Part shown: positions 16,359 through 24,514 of the stretch, one piece after another
How positions within the stretch are numbered: the stretch's first letter is position 1
Layout of the letters: every line of letters starts with the position of its first letter
DNA from: Sporichthya sp.
Lineage (GTDB): Bacteria > Actinomycetota > Actinomycetes > Sporichthyales > Sporichthyaceae
Assembly: GCF_013815995.1 (NCBI RefSeq)
Contig: NZ_JACDFE010000008.1
Coordinates: 1 to 40,286 of the forward strand
Length of the DNA stretch: 40,286 nt
Reading direction: 5' to 3'
Made by a program: the position numbers and the translations under genes
Notes under the pieces: model-generated
Databases searched by the model: none
The model's input: the letters and a program-made list of their open reading frames with translations, nothing else
What the model was told of the DNA's origin: nothing

Positions 16359-17291
16359 ATGACGAGTGCCGGCCAGATCGACGGCGGTGTCGAGCAGGCC
16401 CTGTTGCGGTCGGTACTCGACAACGTTCCCGCGCCGATCGCCTACTGGGACCGCGCCCGACGCAACGTGGTGGCCAATCGCGCCTATCTCGACTGGTTCG
16501 GCAGAACGCCGGAGCAGGCCCGAGGCCTGCATATCCGCGAGGTGCTCGGGGAGGTGCTCTACCGGCGGAGCCGGCCGCACATCGACGGCGTCCTGGCCGG
16601 GGTGGCCCAACAGTTCGACCGCACCGTCGTTGATCCGTCGGGCCGGGTGCGGCATTCGCAGACGTCGTATGTCCCGGACCTGGACCAGGACGGCGCGGTG
16701 CGAGGCTTCTACTCCCTGGTCAGCGACGTCACGGCTCGCGTTCACGCCGAGGCCGATGCGGCGACGATGCGGCTCGACCTCACGTCGAAGGCGACCACCG
16801 ATCCGCTGACCGGGCTGGCCAACCGCCGCGAACTTACTCGGCGGGGAACTGCGGCGTTGGCGGAATGCGCTGCGGGGGGCGGCCCGCTCGCCCTGCTCGT
16901 CCTGGACCTGGACGGCTTCAAGGCGGTCAACGATGCCTGGGGTCACGCCGCGGGTGACGCCGTGCTGGTGCAGATCGCGGGCCGACTCACTGCGAGCCTT
17001 CGTCCGACCGACCTGGTGGCCCGCGTGGGCGGGGACGAGTTCGTGGTGGTGATACCCCACATCGGATCCGCCGCCGCCGCGTCCCGGGTCGCGGACCGGT
17101 TGATCGCGGCGGTGCGTACACCCGTCGCCCTGGGCTCCTGCCCATCCGGACCGATCTCCCTCGGGGTCAGCGTCGGCGTGGTCGTGGTCGGTCCAGGTCC
17201 CGGGCAGGCCAGCCTGGATCAGCTGATGGCGGAGGCCGACCGCCGGATGTACTGCGCCAAACGTGAGGGTGGCGCGCGCTGGTCGGGCTGA
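16359..17291 (+). CDS. PAS-GGDEF diguanylate cyclase
   Basis: A 310-residue cytoplasmic enzyme. A PAS domain (about residues 15-135; LDNVPAPIAYWDRARRNVVA) is followed by a GGDEF domain (about 145-305) with DPLTGLANRRE, DLDGFKAVND and an intact GGDEF active motif, so it should make cyclic di-GMP from two GTP. An inhibitory I-site RPTD lies exactly five residues before GGDEF, indicating product feedback control. I chose the ATG at 16359 because it has GAGGA just upstream; an in-frame ATG further upstream would add 23 residues. It is divergent from the REC-REC-Hpt gene. With flagella lost, c-di-GMP would have another target here. Confidence 0.88.
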   Translation: MTSAGQIDGGVEQALLRSVLDNVPAPIAYWDRARRNVVANRAYLDWFGRTPEQARGLHIREVLGEVLYRRSRPHIDGVLAGVAQQFDRTVVDPSGRVRHSQTSYVPDLDQDGAVRGFYSLVSDVTARVHAEADAATMRLDLTSKATTDPLTGLANRRELTRRGTAALAECAAGGGPLALLVLDLDGFKAVNDAWGHAAGDAVLVQIAGRLTASLRPTDLVARVGGDEFVVVIPHIGSAAAASRVADRLIAAVRTPVALGSCPSGPISLGVSVGVVVVGPGPGQASLDQLMAEADRRMYCAKREGGARWSG

Positions 17292-17429
17292 ATCTGATCC
17301 CAGTCGGTTCGGGACTTTGGTCCAGTCATCCTCGCCGGATGACGAGCCGATGAGATCAACACGGGCGCCGAAGCGCCGGTCTCGCCTCATCGTAGGCAGC
17401 AACGCTCTCGACCCGCTTGGGGTGGCGGA

Positions 17430-17705
17430 ATGAAGTACGCGGTGCGCGTTCTCTCGGGAGCGGTGCTGGGCGTTGGCCTTGCCGTCCTCGTCGGCTGGTA
17501 CTTCCACCTGGACACCTTGACCTCCCTGGTACCGGGCTACGCCTCGATGAAGCCGAACACGGCGCTCGGACTGGCGGTGCTGGCGGGCGGGGACATCTGG
17601 TACGAAGCGAACCGGCCGTCCGGGGCCTGCTTCGCCGTTCGGCTGCCCGTCGCTCGCGAGCCCGTTTCCCTGCCCCGGGCCCGGCGTGAAGGAGCAACGA
17701 GGTGA
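17430..17705 (+). pseudogene. Collapsed sensor histidine kinase: N-terminal membrane segment joined to the ATPase tail
   Basis: The frame is open for 91 codons. Residues 1-52 (GAVLGVGLAVLVGWYFHLD, LVPGYASMKPNTALGLAVLA) look like the membrane-entry start of a sensor kinase. Residues 53-76 (GGDIWYEANRPSGACFAVRL) look like the last strand of a HATPase domain. Everything between, usually several hundred residues, is missing, with the frame preserved. It overlaps the next start by GTGA, so it still heads an operon. A short membrane peptide may be made, but it cannot be a kinase. Confidence 0.65.
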
Positions 17706-18838
17706 ACCCGCTTCCTGTGGCGGAGTCCGTCGGTGACCTGCCTGGAGCGTGCCCGGGCCAGGCCGCGGCCGACGCGGCGCTGGCGGCTGCGTTGCCGATG
17801 TTGGCCGAGCTTTCCGGCGCGACCACTGTGCTGGTGGTTCGCCCGCGCGGCGAGGGCGAGATTGTCGCGATGCGCGTGGGGCCCGACCTGGACCCCGACG
17901 CACTGGCGAGTGGCCGGACCGCCACCCGGCCGTTGCCCGGCAATGCGGGTGACGTGGTCGCGGCCTGGGTCCACGAACCGGACGAGCCGTGCCTGATCCG
18001 GCTGGAGCTGGCGCTGACCATCGTCACCGAACGCCTCGCCCGTCTGAACGCCGAGGACCAGCTCATGGATCTGACGGCACGTATGAACAGCGCCCAGCAG
18101 CTGGCCAACATGGGCGACTACGACTGGCACATCGCCAGCGACACCAACCGGTGGTCGGATCAGCTCTACCGCATCTACGGCCATGAGCCGCAGTCGTTCA
18201 ACCCCTCCTACGAACTCTTCCTGGCCCACATCCATCCGGAGGACCGGGACCGGGTCGCGGCGGTCCACCAGCACGCCTATGCCACCGGCGAGCCGTACGA
18301 GATGGTCGAGCGCGTTGTCCGGCCGGACGGTGGGGTCCGCTACCTGTCGTCCAACGGCCAGGTCGTCCTCGACGAAGCCGGCCGGCCCACCCGGATGCGG
18401 GGCACCTGCATCGACATCACCGACCGGGTCCTGGCCGAGCAGGCCCGCGAACGCATCGCGGCCCGCTTTCGCCACATGGTCGATTCGTGTCCCGACGCGA
18501 TCCTGGTGCTCGATGTCCAGGGCCGGATCGTGCAGGGCAACCGCCGCGCCCACGACCTTCTGGGTGGCGACCCCACCGGCAGGAGAGTCGAGGAGATCGC
18601 ACGCGGGCTGCGCGTCGACGGCCAGGGGATCGAGGCCCTGGGCCTCGACGGTCGGCCGCTGAGACTTGACGTGATCACCGCCGAGCTCAGCGGGTCGACG
18701 GGGAATTCCTGCTCGCGGTCTACCTTCGCGACGCGTGCGTCCGCCTCGCCAACGAAGCACATGCCGCCGCCCTCCGGGAGGTCCAGGTGCGCCACCGCCA
18801 GGCGCTGGAGATCAACGACGACGTCGTACAGGGGCTGA
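17702..18838 (+). CDS. PAS-PAS sensor protein, 3' end out of frame
   Basis: The first 330 of 378 codons read well. There is an N-terminal region of unknown type (GAF-like, about 20-120), a PAS/PAC domain at about 128-245 (NMGDYDWHIASDTNRWSDQL, then RGTCIDITDR) and a second PAS at about 255-325 (MVDSCPDAILVLDVQGRIVQ). Near 18692-18700 the coherent sequence moves to another frame, as GEFLLAVYLRDACVRLANEA, which continues into the 18787-19482 frame. One missing G would rejoin them into a protein of about 593 residues with a C-terminal receiver. The last 48 residues of this frame are therefore spurious. It starts at a GTG overlapping the upstream stop. Confidence 0.7.
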   Translation: MNPLPVAESVGDLPGACPGQAAADAALAAALPMLAELSGATTVLVVRPRGEGEIVAMRVGPDLDPDALASGRTATRPLPGNAGDVVAAWVHEPDEPCLIRLELALTIVTERLARLNAEDQLMDLTARMNSAQQLANMGDYDWHIASDTNRWSDQLYRIYGHEPQSFNPSYELFLAHIHPEDRDRVAAVHQHAYATGEPYEMVERVVRPDGGVRYLSSNGQVVLDEAGRPTRMRGTCIDITDRVLAEQARERIAARFRHMVDSCPDAILVLDVQGRIVQGNRRAHDLLGGDPTGRRVEEIARGLRVDGQGIEALGLDGRPLRLDVITAELSGSTGNSCSRSTFATRASASPTKHMPPPSGRSRCATARRWRSTTTSYRG

Positions 18839-19482
18839 CGGCCGCGGTCCTGGCCATGCAGCAGGGAGACCTCGCGGGGTCCACGTCCTATCTGGAACGG
18901 ACGTTGTCGGCCGCTCGCCGGCTGATGAATGGTTGGTCGCAGCCGAGTGGAGACCACCCGCTCCTACCGGGAGATCTGGTACGCACGCTCGCCTCATCGC
19001 TCCACGGCCCAGCGGCTGCAGCCGTCACCAATAGTCCCCCCGGGTCGGTGGCGCCGGGGTCGGCGCCCACGATCCTGGTGGTGGACGACAGCAGCGACGT
19101 CCGAACACTGCTGTGCGCCCAGCTGAGATCCATGGGGAAGTACGAGATCGTCGGACAGGCAGCCGACGGCAAGGAGGCGGTCCGCCTGGCCGCATCCCTG
19201 CAGCCTCAGGTAGTCCTCTTGGACCTTTCGATGCCTGAGATGGACGGCTTGCAGGCGCTCCCGTTGATCCTTGAGGTCGCGGCCGGCGTCCGAGTCATCG
19301 TGATGTCCGGTTTCGATCAGCGCCGCGTGGGTGCTCAGGCGTTGGCCGCCGGCGCGGTTCGCTACATCGAGAAGGGCTTGCGCATGGACCTGGCCACCGT
19401 GATCGACGAAGTCCTGGCGGTGGCGGAGGCGCCCTCCGTCCGGGTTTCCGGGGCGCCGGCGCAGCTACGGTGGTCCACTTAG
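18787..19482 (+). CDS. DHp-like helix plus receiver domain (3' part of the frameshifted sensor, or a separately started protein)
   Basis: 231 residues. An N-terminal helix RQALEINDDVVQGLTAAVLA resembles the phospho-accepting helix of HisKA_3 kinases but with Asn at the histidine position. A canonical receiver follows at about residues 95-215 (VDDSSD, VVLLDLSMPEMDG, VIVMSGF, RYIEKG). A GTG at 18787 has GGGAGG five bases upstream, so it could be translated on its own. The receiver closely resembles those at 12720-13151 and 15015-16151. It lacks any DNA-binding or enzymatic output domain. Whether one long protein or two are made depends on the frameshift at about 18695. Confidence 0.75.
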   Translation: MRHRQALEINDDVVQGLTAAVLAMQQGDLAGSTSYLERTLSAARRLMNGWSQPSGDHPLLPGDLVRTLASSLHGPAAAAVTNSPPGSVAPGSAPTILVVDDSSDVRTLLCAQLRSMGKYEIVGQAADGKEAVRLAASLQPQVVLLDLSMPEMDGLQALPLILEVAAGVRVIVMSGFDQRRVGAQALAAGAVRYIEKGLRMDLATVIDEVLAVAEAPSVRVSGAPAQLRWST

Positions 19483-19595
19483 GGCGTTTCGGCCGCGAAT
19501 ACCTCGAGTTGGTCGTCGCGGATGCCGAAGATCCAAGGAATGCACGGGCATCGAAGTCGGCGCCCGAGCCATGACGGGGAAAGGAATCCGTACAA

Positions 19596-20264
19596 GTGGA
19601 CACCTCCGAGCAACTGTCGGGCGACGCCAGCCCCATCACCGTCTTCCTGCTGGACGACCACGAGATCGTCCGGCGCGGCGTGGCCGACCTGTTGAACTCC
19701 GCCCCCGACATCACCGTGGTCGGCGAAGCCGGCACCGCCGCGCAGGCGCTGGTCCGCATCCCCGCCCTCAAGCCGCAGGTCGCGGTCCTGGACGCCCGGC
19801 TGCCCGACGGCAGCGGCATCGACGTCTGTCGTGACATCCGCTCGGCCATGCCCGAGGTGCGCTGCCTGATCCTGACCAGTTACGACGACAACGACGCGAT
19901 CTTCGCCGCCGTGATGGGCGGCGCGGCCGGCTATCTGCTCAAGGAGATCCGCGGGACCAACCTGCTGGACGCGATCCGCCAGGTCGCCGCCGGCAAGTCC
20001 CTGCTGGACCCCTCCGTCACCGAGCGGCTGCTGGCCCGGCTGCGTGACGGCGCCCCGACCGACCCGCGAATGGCCTCGCTGTCCGAGCGGGAGCGGGAGA
20101 TTCTCACCCTGATCGCCGACGGCCTGACCAACCGGCAAATCGGCGAGCGCCTCTTCCTGGCCGAGAAGACCGTGAAGAACTACGTCTCCGCGCTGCTGGC
20201 CAAGCTCGGCATGGAGCGGCGCACCCAGGCCGCGGTCTACGCCGCGGAGCTTCGCAAGTCGTAG
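19596..20264 (+). CDS. DevR/NarL-type response regulator with LuxR helix-turn-helix
   Basis: A 222-residue regulator. The receiver (about 14-130) has LLDDHE, AVLDARLPDGSG, LTSYDD and YLLKE. The C-terminal LuxR-type domain (about 155-220) has LSEREREILTLIADGLTNRQ and AEKTVKNYVSALLAKLGM. This order is that of DevR/DosR proteins, which respond to hypoxia or redox signals in other actinobacteria; that role is not shown here. The GTG at 19596 has GGAAAGGA about 10 bases upstream. It lies 75 bases before the persulfide dioxygenase gene, but a separate operator lies between them. Its kinase is not obvious. Confidence 0.9.
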   Translation: MDTSEQLSGDASPITVFLLDDHEIVRRGVADLLNSAPDITVVGEAGTAAQALVRIPALKPQVAVLDARLPDGSGIDVCRDIRSAMPEVRCLILTSYDDNDAIFAAVMGGAAGYLLKEIRGTNLLDAIRQVAAGKSLLDPSVTERLLARLRDGAPTDPRMASLSEREREILTLIADGLTNRQIGERLFLAEKTVKNYVSALLAKLGMERRTQAAVYAAELRKS

Positions 20265-20288
20265 CCCGGGAATAGCGCGGCAGCTACT

Positions 20289-20302
20289 ATTGTCCGTACA
20301 AA
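20289..20302. promoter_or_regulatory. Operator of the sulfur set: TTGTCCGTACAA
   Basis: A palindrome with one mismatched pair, 38 bases before the persulfide dioxygenase start, overlapping a TACTAT-like -10 sequence. It matches the sites at 30744-30757 and 37777-37790. Binding by the GntR protein encoded at 37869-38660 is inferred. Confidence 0.65.
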
Positions 20303-20339
20303 TGGCGCGCAGCTGACGCCAGATGTCCGGGAGGCCTGC

Positions 20340-21725
20340 ATGATCCTCGACCAGTACTACCTCTCCTGCCTGTCGCAGGCGTCGTACCTGGTCGCCGACC
20401 CGGGCTCGCGCCGGGCGGCGGTGATCGACCCGCGCCGAGACGTCAAGGAGTACCTGACCGACGCCGAGGCGCAGGGCCTGAGCATCGAGCTCGTCATCCT
20501 CACCCACGTGCACGCCGACTTCATCCCCGGCCACACCGAGTTGGCCGAGCGCACCGGCGCCGAGATCGCGATGGGCGAGGTCGCGCCGGTGCAGTTCCCG
20601 ATCCGCCGCCTGCGCGACGGCGAGCGCATCACCCTCGGCGACCCGGAGACCGGCGTCGTCCTCGAGGTCCTGGCCACCCCGGGCCACACGCCGGAGTCGA
20701 TCACCCTGGCCATCTACGAACACGGCTCCGATCCGGCGCCGCACTCGATCCTCACCGGCGACACCCTCTTCCTCGGCGACGTCGGCCGTCCCGACCTGCT
20801 CGGCGCCGCCGGCCGCACCTCGGCGGAGATGGCGCGCGAGTTGTTTCAATCGTTGCGCGGCAAGATCCTGCCGCTGCCCGACGAGGTGCTGGTCTACCCC
20901 GGTCACGGTGCGGGCAGCGCGTGCGGCAAGGCGCTCTCGACCGACACCGTCTCGACTCTCGGCGACCAGCGCCGCACCAACTACGCGCTGGCCCCGATGA
21001 GCGAGGACGATTTCGTCGCCGTCGTCACCGACGGGCTGGGCGCGCCACCGGCGTACTTCGCCGACGAGGTGGCGGTGAACAAGGTCGGTCACGTGCCGTT
21101 CGACGAGGATCAGCCGGTGCCCCGGACCGACGGCACCACCGCGGTCCGGCGCCAACAGGCCGGCTACCTGCTGCTCGACGTCCGCGACGACCAGGCTTTC
21201 GCCGCCGGGCACCTGAAGGGCTCGGTGAACGTCGGGCTGTCCGGCCGGTTCGCCGAGTACGCCGCCGCGCTGCATGCCCCGGAGCAGCCGGTGATCCTGG
21301 TCGGCTCCGACGAGCAGAACGCCGAGGCGCGGCTGCGGCTGGCCCGGGTGGGCGTGGACCAGGTGACCGCCCAGGTGAACGAGAGCATCCTGGTCGAGAG
21401 TCCCGAGCTGGTCGTCGCTTCCAGTCGTCTGACGGCCAGTCAGGCCGCGGAGGCGATCAAGTCCACGCCCGACCTGCAGGTCGTCGACGTGCGCGGGCCG
21501 GGGGAGCACAAGGCCGGCGCGCTGCCCGGCGCGGTCAACCTGTGCGTGACCCGATTGCGCACCACGCTCGACCAGCTGGACCCGGCCAAGCCGGTGCTCG
21601 TGCACTGCGCCGGCGGCTATCGCTCGATGGCGGCCGCCAGCCTGCTCGAGGCCAATGGCTTCCACGACGTCTCCGACGTCCTCGGCGGCTACACCGCCTG
21701 GGCTGCGGACCCCTCCGCCGCCTAG
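20340..21725 (+). CDS. Persulfide dioxygenase fused to two rhodanese domains (CstB/PRF-like)
   Basis: A 461-residue protein. The N-terminal 250 residues are an ETHE1-type metallo-beta-lactamase fold: THVHADFIPGH, TPGHTPES, LTGDTLFLGDVGRPDL and YPGHGAGSACGK supply the iron-binding His/Asp ligands. This domain oxidises glutathione or other low-molecular-weight persulfide to sulfite with O2. The first rhodanese domain (about 265-350) has no active-site Cys (VILVGSDEQN), so it is a pseudo-rhodanese. The second (about 365-455) has the Cys loop VHCAGGYRS. The same three-domain order occurs in CstB. In actinobacteria the thiol carrier could be mycothiol. It has its own promoter with a palindromic operator. 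Confidence 0.9.
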   Translation: MILDQYYLSCLSQASYLVADPGSRRAAVIDPRRDVKEYLTDAEAQGLSIELVILTHVHADFIPGHTELAERTGAEIAMGEVAPVQFPIRRLRDGERITLGDPETGVVLEVLATPGHTPESITLAIYEHGSDPAPHSILTGDTLFLGDVGRPDLLGAAGRTSAEMARELFQSLRGKILPLPDEVLVYPGHGAGSACGKALSTDTVSTLGDQRRTNYALAPMSEDDFVAVVTDGLGAPPAYFADEVAVNKVGHVPFDEDQPVPRTDGTTAVRRQQAGYLLLDVRDDQAFAAGHLKGSVNVGLSGRFAEYAAALHAPEQPVILVGSDEQNAEARLRLARVGVDQVTAQVNESILVESPELVVASSRLTASQAAEAIKSTPDLQVVDVRGPGEHKAGALPGAVNLCVTRLRTTLDQLDPAKPVLVHCAGGYRSMAAASLLEANGFHDVSDVLGGYTAWAADPSAA

Positions 21726-21731
21726 GCGGAG
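21713..21731. terminator. Short hairpin at the end of the persulfide dioxygenase gene
   Basis: CTCCGCC and GGCGGAG form a 7-bp stem around a 5-base loop spanning the stop codon. There is no T tract, so terminator function is tentative. Confidence 0.35.
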
Positions 21732-21732
21732 C

Positions 21733-21762
21733 CTCACCCGCGCAGGCGAATCGAGGGGTGAA
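21733..21762. promoter_or_regulatory. CTCACCCG-N14-GGGGTGAA element before the two-component operon
   Basis: Inverted half-sites with a 14-base spacer, 50 bases before the response regulator start. The same half-sites with the same spacing lie 34 bases before cbbL (26713-26742). Autoregulation by the adjacent NarL-type regulator is inferred. Confidence 0.6.
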
Positions 21763-21811
21763 CCCGCGCTCGCCCACTGGCGGGCGCCCGGCGCCGCCGT
21801 AGCCTGAGGAG

Positions 21812-22504
21812 ATGACGTCGCCAGTGCACTCCCAGGGTTCTCGGCCGGCGACCTGCCCGATGCGGCTCGTCCTCGTCGACGACCACCAGATGGTGCTGCA
21901 CGGGCTGACGGCGATGCTCGCCCACTTCGACGACGCGGTCGCCATTGTCGGCACGGCTACCTCCTACGATGCCGCCCTGCTGGTCGCCGCGCAGACCGAC
22001 CCCGACATCGTGCTGTGTGACGTCCGGCTGGCCGGCGCGAGCGGCATTGATCTGTGCCAGGCGATCTCCGGACTGCACCCGGAGATCAAGGTCGTGCTCC
22101 TGACGGTCTACGACGACGAGCACTACCTCTTTCAGGCGCTGCGCGTAGGTGCGGCGGGATACATCCTCAAGCGGGTCGATGCGGCCGAACTGGTCGCACA
22201 GCTGCGCCGCGCGCGCGAAGGGGAGATCGTAGTGGACCCCGCCCTGGCCGGGCGGGTCGCGCTCTCGGCGGCCCGGATCCACGCCGGCGAGGTCTGGCCG
22301 GGCGCGCACCTGGGGTTGACTCACCGCGAATCCGAGGTGCTGGCCCTGCTGGTCTCCGGACACTCGAACAAGGGCGTCGCGGCCAAGCTGGTGGTCAGCG
22401 AGGACACCGTGAAAACCCACATCCGCGGGCTCTATCGCAAGCTCGGGGTGAGCGATCGCAGCGGGGCGGTCTCGGTCGCCCTGCGCGAGGGCGTCTTCCA
22501 ATGA
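21812..22504 (+). CDS. NarL/LuxR-type response regulator of the CBB locus
   Basis: A 230-residue regulator. The receiver (about 18-135) has LVDDHQ, IVLCDVRLAGASG, LLTVYDD and YILKRVD. The LuxR-type DNA-binding domain (about 165-228) has LTHRESEVLALLVSGHSNKG and SEDTVKTHIRGLYRKLGV. Its stop overlaps the start of the histidine kinase gene (ATGA), making a cognate pair. It lies beside phosphoribulokinase and shares an upstream inverted-repeat element with cbbL, so it is the best local candidate for controlling CO2-fixation genes in place of the usual LysR-type CbbR. That link is inference. Confidence 0.92.
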   Translation: MTSPVHSQGSRPATCPMRLVLVDDHQMVLHGLTAMLAHFDDAVAIVGTATSYDAALLVAAQTDPDIVLCDVRLAGASGIDLCQAISGLHPEIKVVLLTVYDDEHYLFQALRVGAAGYILKRVDAAELVAQLRRAREGEIVVDPALAGRVALSAARIHAGEVWPGAHLGLTHRESEVLALLVSGHSNKGVAAKLVVSEDTVKTHIRGLYRKLGVSDRSGAVSVALREGVFQ

Positions 22505-23634
22505 CGGAGGTGACGGATGCGGCGGGCCTCGCCGCCCGCCTCGGCGCGGACGCGGTCGTGATCTTCGGCGGTGACGGCGACGACCTGTTCGTGGCCGACG
22601 CAGCCCCGGGCGACCCGAGGCTGGCCGAGGCGCTTCGCATTCCGATCGGGTTCGGCGTGACGGGACGGGTTGCGAGCACCGGCCGCCCGGTCCGTATCGA
22701 TCGGGACTCTCCACGCAATGCGCTGCACCGTCAGCTGATCGGGCTGGCCGACGGCGATCCGATCAGCCGGGTGTGTGCCCCGATCCCCGGCCTCTACGGC
22801 GAGATCGTCGGCGTGCTGGCCGGGTACCGGTCGGTCGATCGGCCGTTCACCGAGCCGGAGCTGGGCACCGCGAGCGAGCTCGCCTCGTCGCTCGGCCTGC
22901 GCATGCACACCGAGCAACTGTGGCTCGCGGTCCGCCGGTACCGCGATGATCGGGACCTGCTCATCGCCCAGGCGATCGAGGCCCAGGAAGGCGAGCGTCG
23001 GCGCATCGCGTTCGACCTGCATGACGGGGTCATCACCGTGCTGGCCTCGACGGCGTTCCACCTCAACGCCGCCGCGCTGGCGGTGTCGGGTCCGGGGGAC
23101 GCATCGGCCGCGCTGGCCCAGATCGCCGAGGCCCGGCACCTCGCTGATCTGGCCTACCACCAGACCCGGGCGGCGGTCACCGGCTTGCACAGCCTCGTGC
23201 TGGACGACCTCGGTCTGGTCGCGGCCCTGGAATCGCTGGTGCGGACGGTGGGCCCGGCCGGGGGCACCGAGGTCGAGCTGCTGGCGGACCCGGCCCAGGC
23301 GCTCGGCGAGATTCCAGATCATGCGGCCTCCGCGTTGTACCGCATCGCCCAGGAGGCCCTCGGCAATGCGATCCAGCACTCCGGAGCCTCCCGGATCCTG
23401 CTCTCCCTGCAGCGAGTACCTGGCGCGCTGGTCCTGGCCTGCACCGACGACGGCACCGGGTTCGATCCGGTCGAGCGCAAGGCGGCCCGCGCTGCCGATG
23501 CCGACCCCGCCCGCCAGCACTTCGGGCTGTCCTCGATGGAGCAGCGCTGTGCGCTGCTCGGCGCCGATCTGCGTCTGGAGTCGGCTCCCGGTCGGGGCAC
23601 CCGCGTCATCATCGAGGTGCCGCTCGCGGGTTAG
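22501..23634 (+). CDS. GAF-domain sensor histidine kinase (HisKA_3/NarX type)
   Basis: A 377-residue soluble kinase without membrane segments. A GAF domain covers about residues 1-140. The dimerisation helix has the phosphoacceptor motif ERRRIAFDLHDGVITVLAS at about 165-180. The HATPase domain (about 275-375) has the N box YRIAQEALGNAIQHSGA, DDGTGFD and FGLSSMEQRCALLGA. It autophosphorylates and should pass phosphate to the regulator whose gene overlaps by ATGA. The GAF domain probably binds a cytoplasmic cue (redox, metabolite or nucleotide). Its stop overlaps by 4 bases with the convergent phosphoribulokinase stop. Confidence 0.92.
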   Translation: MTEVTDAAGLAARLGADAVVIFGGDGDDLFVADAAPGDPRLAEALRIPIGFGVTGRVASTGRPVRIDRDSPRNALHRQLIGLADGDPISRVCAPIPGLYGEIVGVLAGYRSVDRPFTEPELGTASELASSLGLRMHTEQLWLAVRRYRDDRDLLIAQAIEAQEGERRRIAFDLHDGVITVLASTAFHLNAAALAVSGPGDASAALAQIAEARHLADLAYHQTRAAVTGLHSLVLDDLGLVAALESLVRTVGPAGGTEVELLADPAQALGEIPDHAASALYRIAQEALGNAIQHSGASRILLSLQRVPGALVLACTDDGTGFDPVERKAARAADADPARQHFGLSSMEQRCALLGADLRLESAPGRGTRVIIEVPLAG

Positions 23635-24509
23635 GGCAGGACAGCGCGCCGTTGCTCCATCAGGCGCAGGATCATCGGCGTGAAGATGAGTTGCATGGCC
23701 AGCTCCATCTTCCCGCCGGGGGCCACGATCACATTGGGCCGGGACATGAACGAGCCGTTCAACATCGAGAGCAGGTAGGGGAAGTCGATCTCTCGCGGTT
23801 CGCGGAAGCGGATCACCAGGAAGCTCTCGTCCGCGGCCGGGATGTGCCGCGCGATGAACGGGTTGGACGTGTCCACCGTCGGCACCCGCTGGAAGTTGAC
23901 ATGGGTGCGCGAGAACTGCGGACACATGTAGTTGAGGTAGTCGGGCATCCGTCGGAGGATCGTGTCCACCACCGTCTCGTTCGAGTAACCGCGGGTGGTC
24001 TTGTCCCGGTGCAGCTTCTGGATCCACTCCAGGTTGATGATCGGCACGACGCCGATCAGCAGGTCAGCGTGCTGGGCCACGTTGACCTCGTCGGTGACGA
24101 CAGCGCCGTGCAGCCCCTCGTAGAACAGCAGGTCGGTACCGTCGGGGACGTCCTCCCAGTCGGTGAACGTGCCGGGTTCCTGCCCGTAGGGCGCGGCCTC
24201 CGCCTCATCGTGCAGGTACCTCCGGGTTCGGCCGGTCCCGGTCTCGCCGTAGGCCAGGAAGAGCTCGGCGAGCTCCGCGAACAGGTTGGAACCCGGGCCG
24301 AAGTGGGAGAAGTGGTTGTTGCCCTGGCCGGCCGCTTCGGCCGACTCCTTCGCCATCTCCGCACGGTCGTACCGGTGGAAGGCGTCGCCCTCGACCACAG
24401 CGGCGGTGACGCCCTCGCGCCGGAAGATCTGCTGCACGGTGCGCGTGACCGAGGTCGTCCCGGCTCCGGAGGAACCGGTGATCGCGATCACCGGGTGTCG
24501 GATCGACAT
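23631..24509 (-). CDS. cbbP: Phosphoribulokinase
   Basis: A 292-residue kinase that makes ribulose-1,5-bisphosphate from ribulose-5-phosphate and ATP, supplying RuBisCO. The P-loop is ITGSSGAGTTSVT, followed by VEGDAFHRYDRAEM and HFGPGSNLFAEL. Length and motifs match the bacterial (class I) enzyme rather than the plant/cyanobacterial one. The ATG at 24509 begins MSIRHPVIAIT. The gene is 5 bases after fructose-bisphosphatase, the last of a minus-strand cbb operon (aldolase, phosphatase, kinase). This enzyme and RuBisCO are the two signature reactions of the CBB cycle. Confidence 0.95.
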   Translation of the reverse strand: MSIRHPVIAITGSSGAGTTSVTRTVQQIFRREGVTAAVVEGDAFHRYDRAEMAKESAEAAGQGNNHFSHFGPGSNLFAELAELFLAYGETGTGRTRRYLHDEAEAAPYGQEPGTFTDWEDVPDGTDLLFYEGLHGAVVTDEVNVAQHADLLIGVVPIINLEWIQKLHRDKTTRGYSNETVVDTILRRMPDYLNYMCPQFSRTHVNFQRVPTVDTSNPFIARHIPAADESFLVIRFREPREIDFPYLLSMLNGSFMSRPNVIVAPGGKMELAMQLIFTPMILRLMEQRRAVLP

Positions 24510-24514
24510 GGGCC

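Noticed and set aside
19586-19600. CCGTACAAG before the DevR-like gene as a fourth GntR site
   Set aside because: Only the right half matches; the left half reads GGAAT instead of TTGT.
19479-21737. 752-codon minus-strand frame opposite the regulator and persulfide dioxygenase genes
   Set aside because: No family motifs, composition typical of antisense, and the plus strand encodes two clear proteins.
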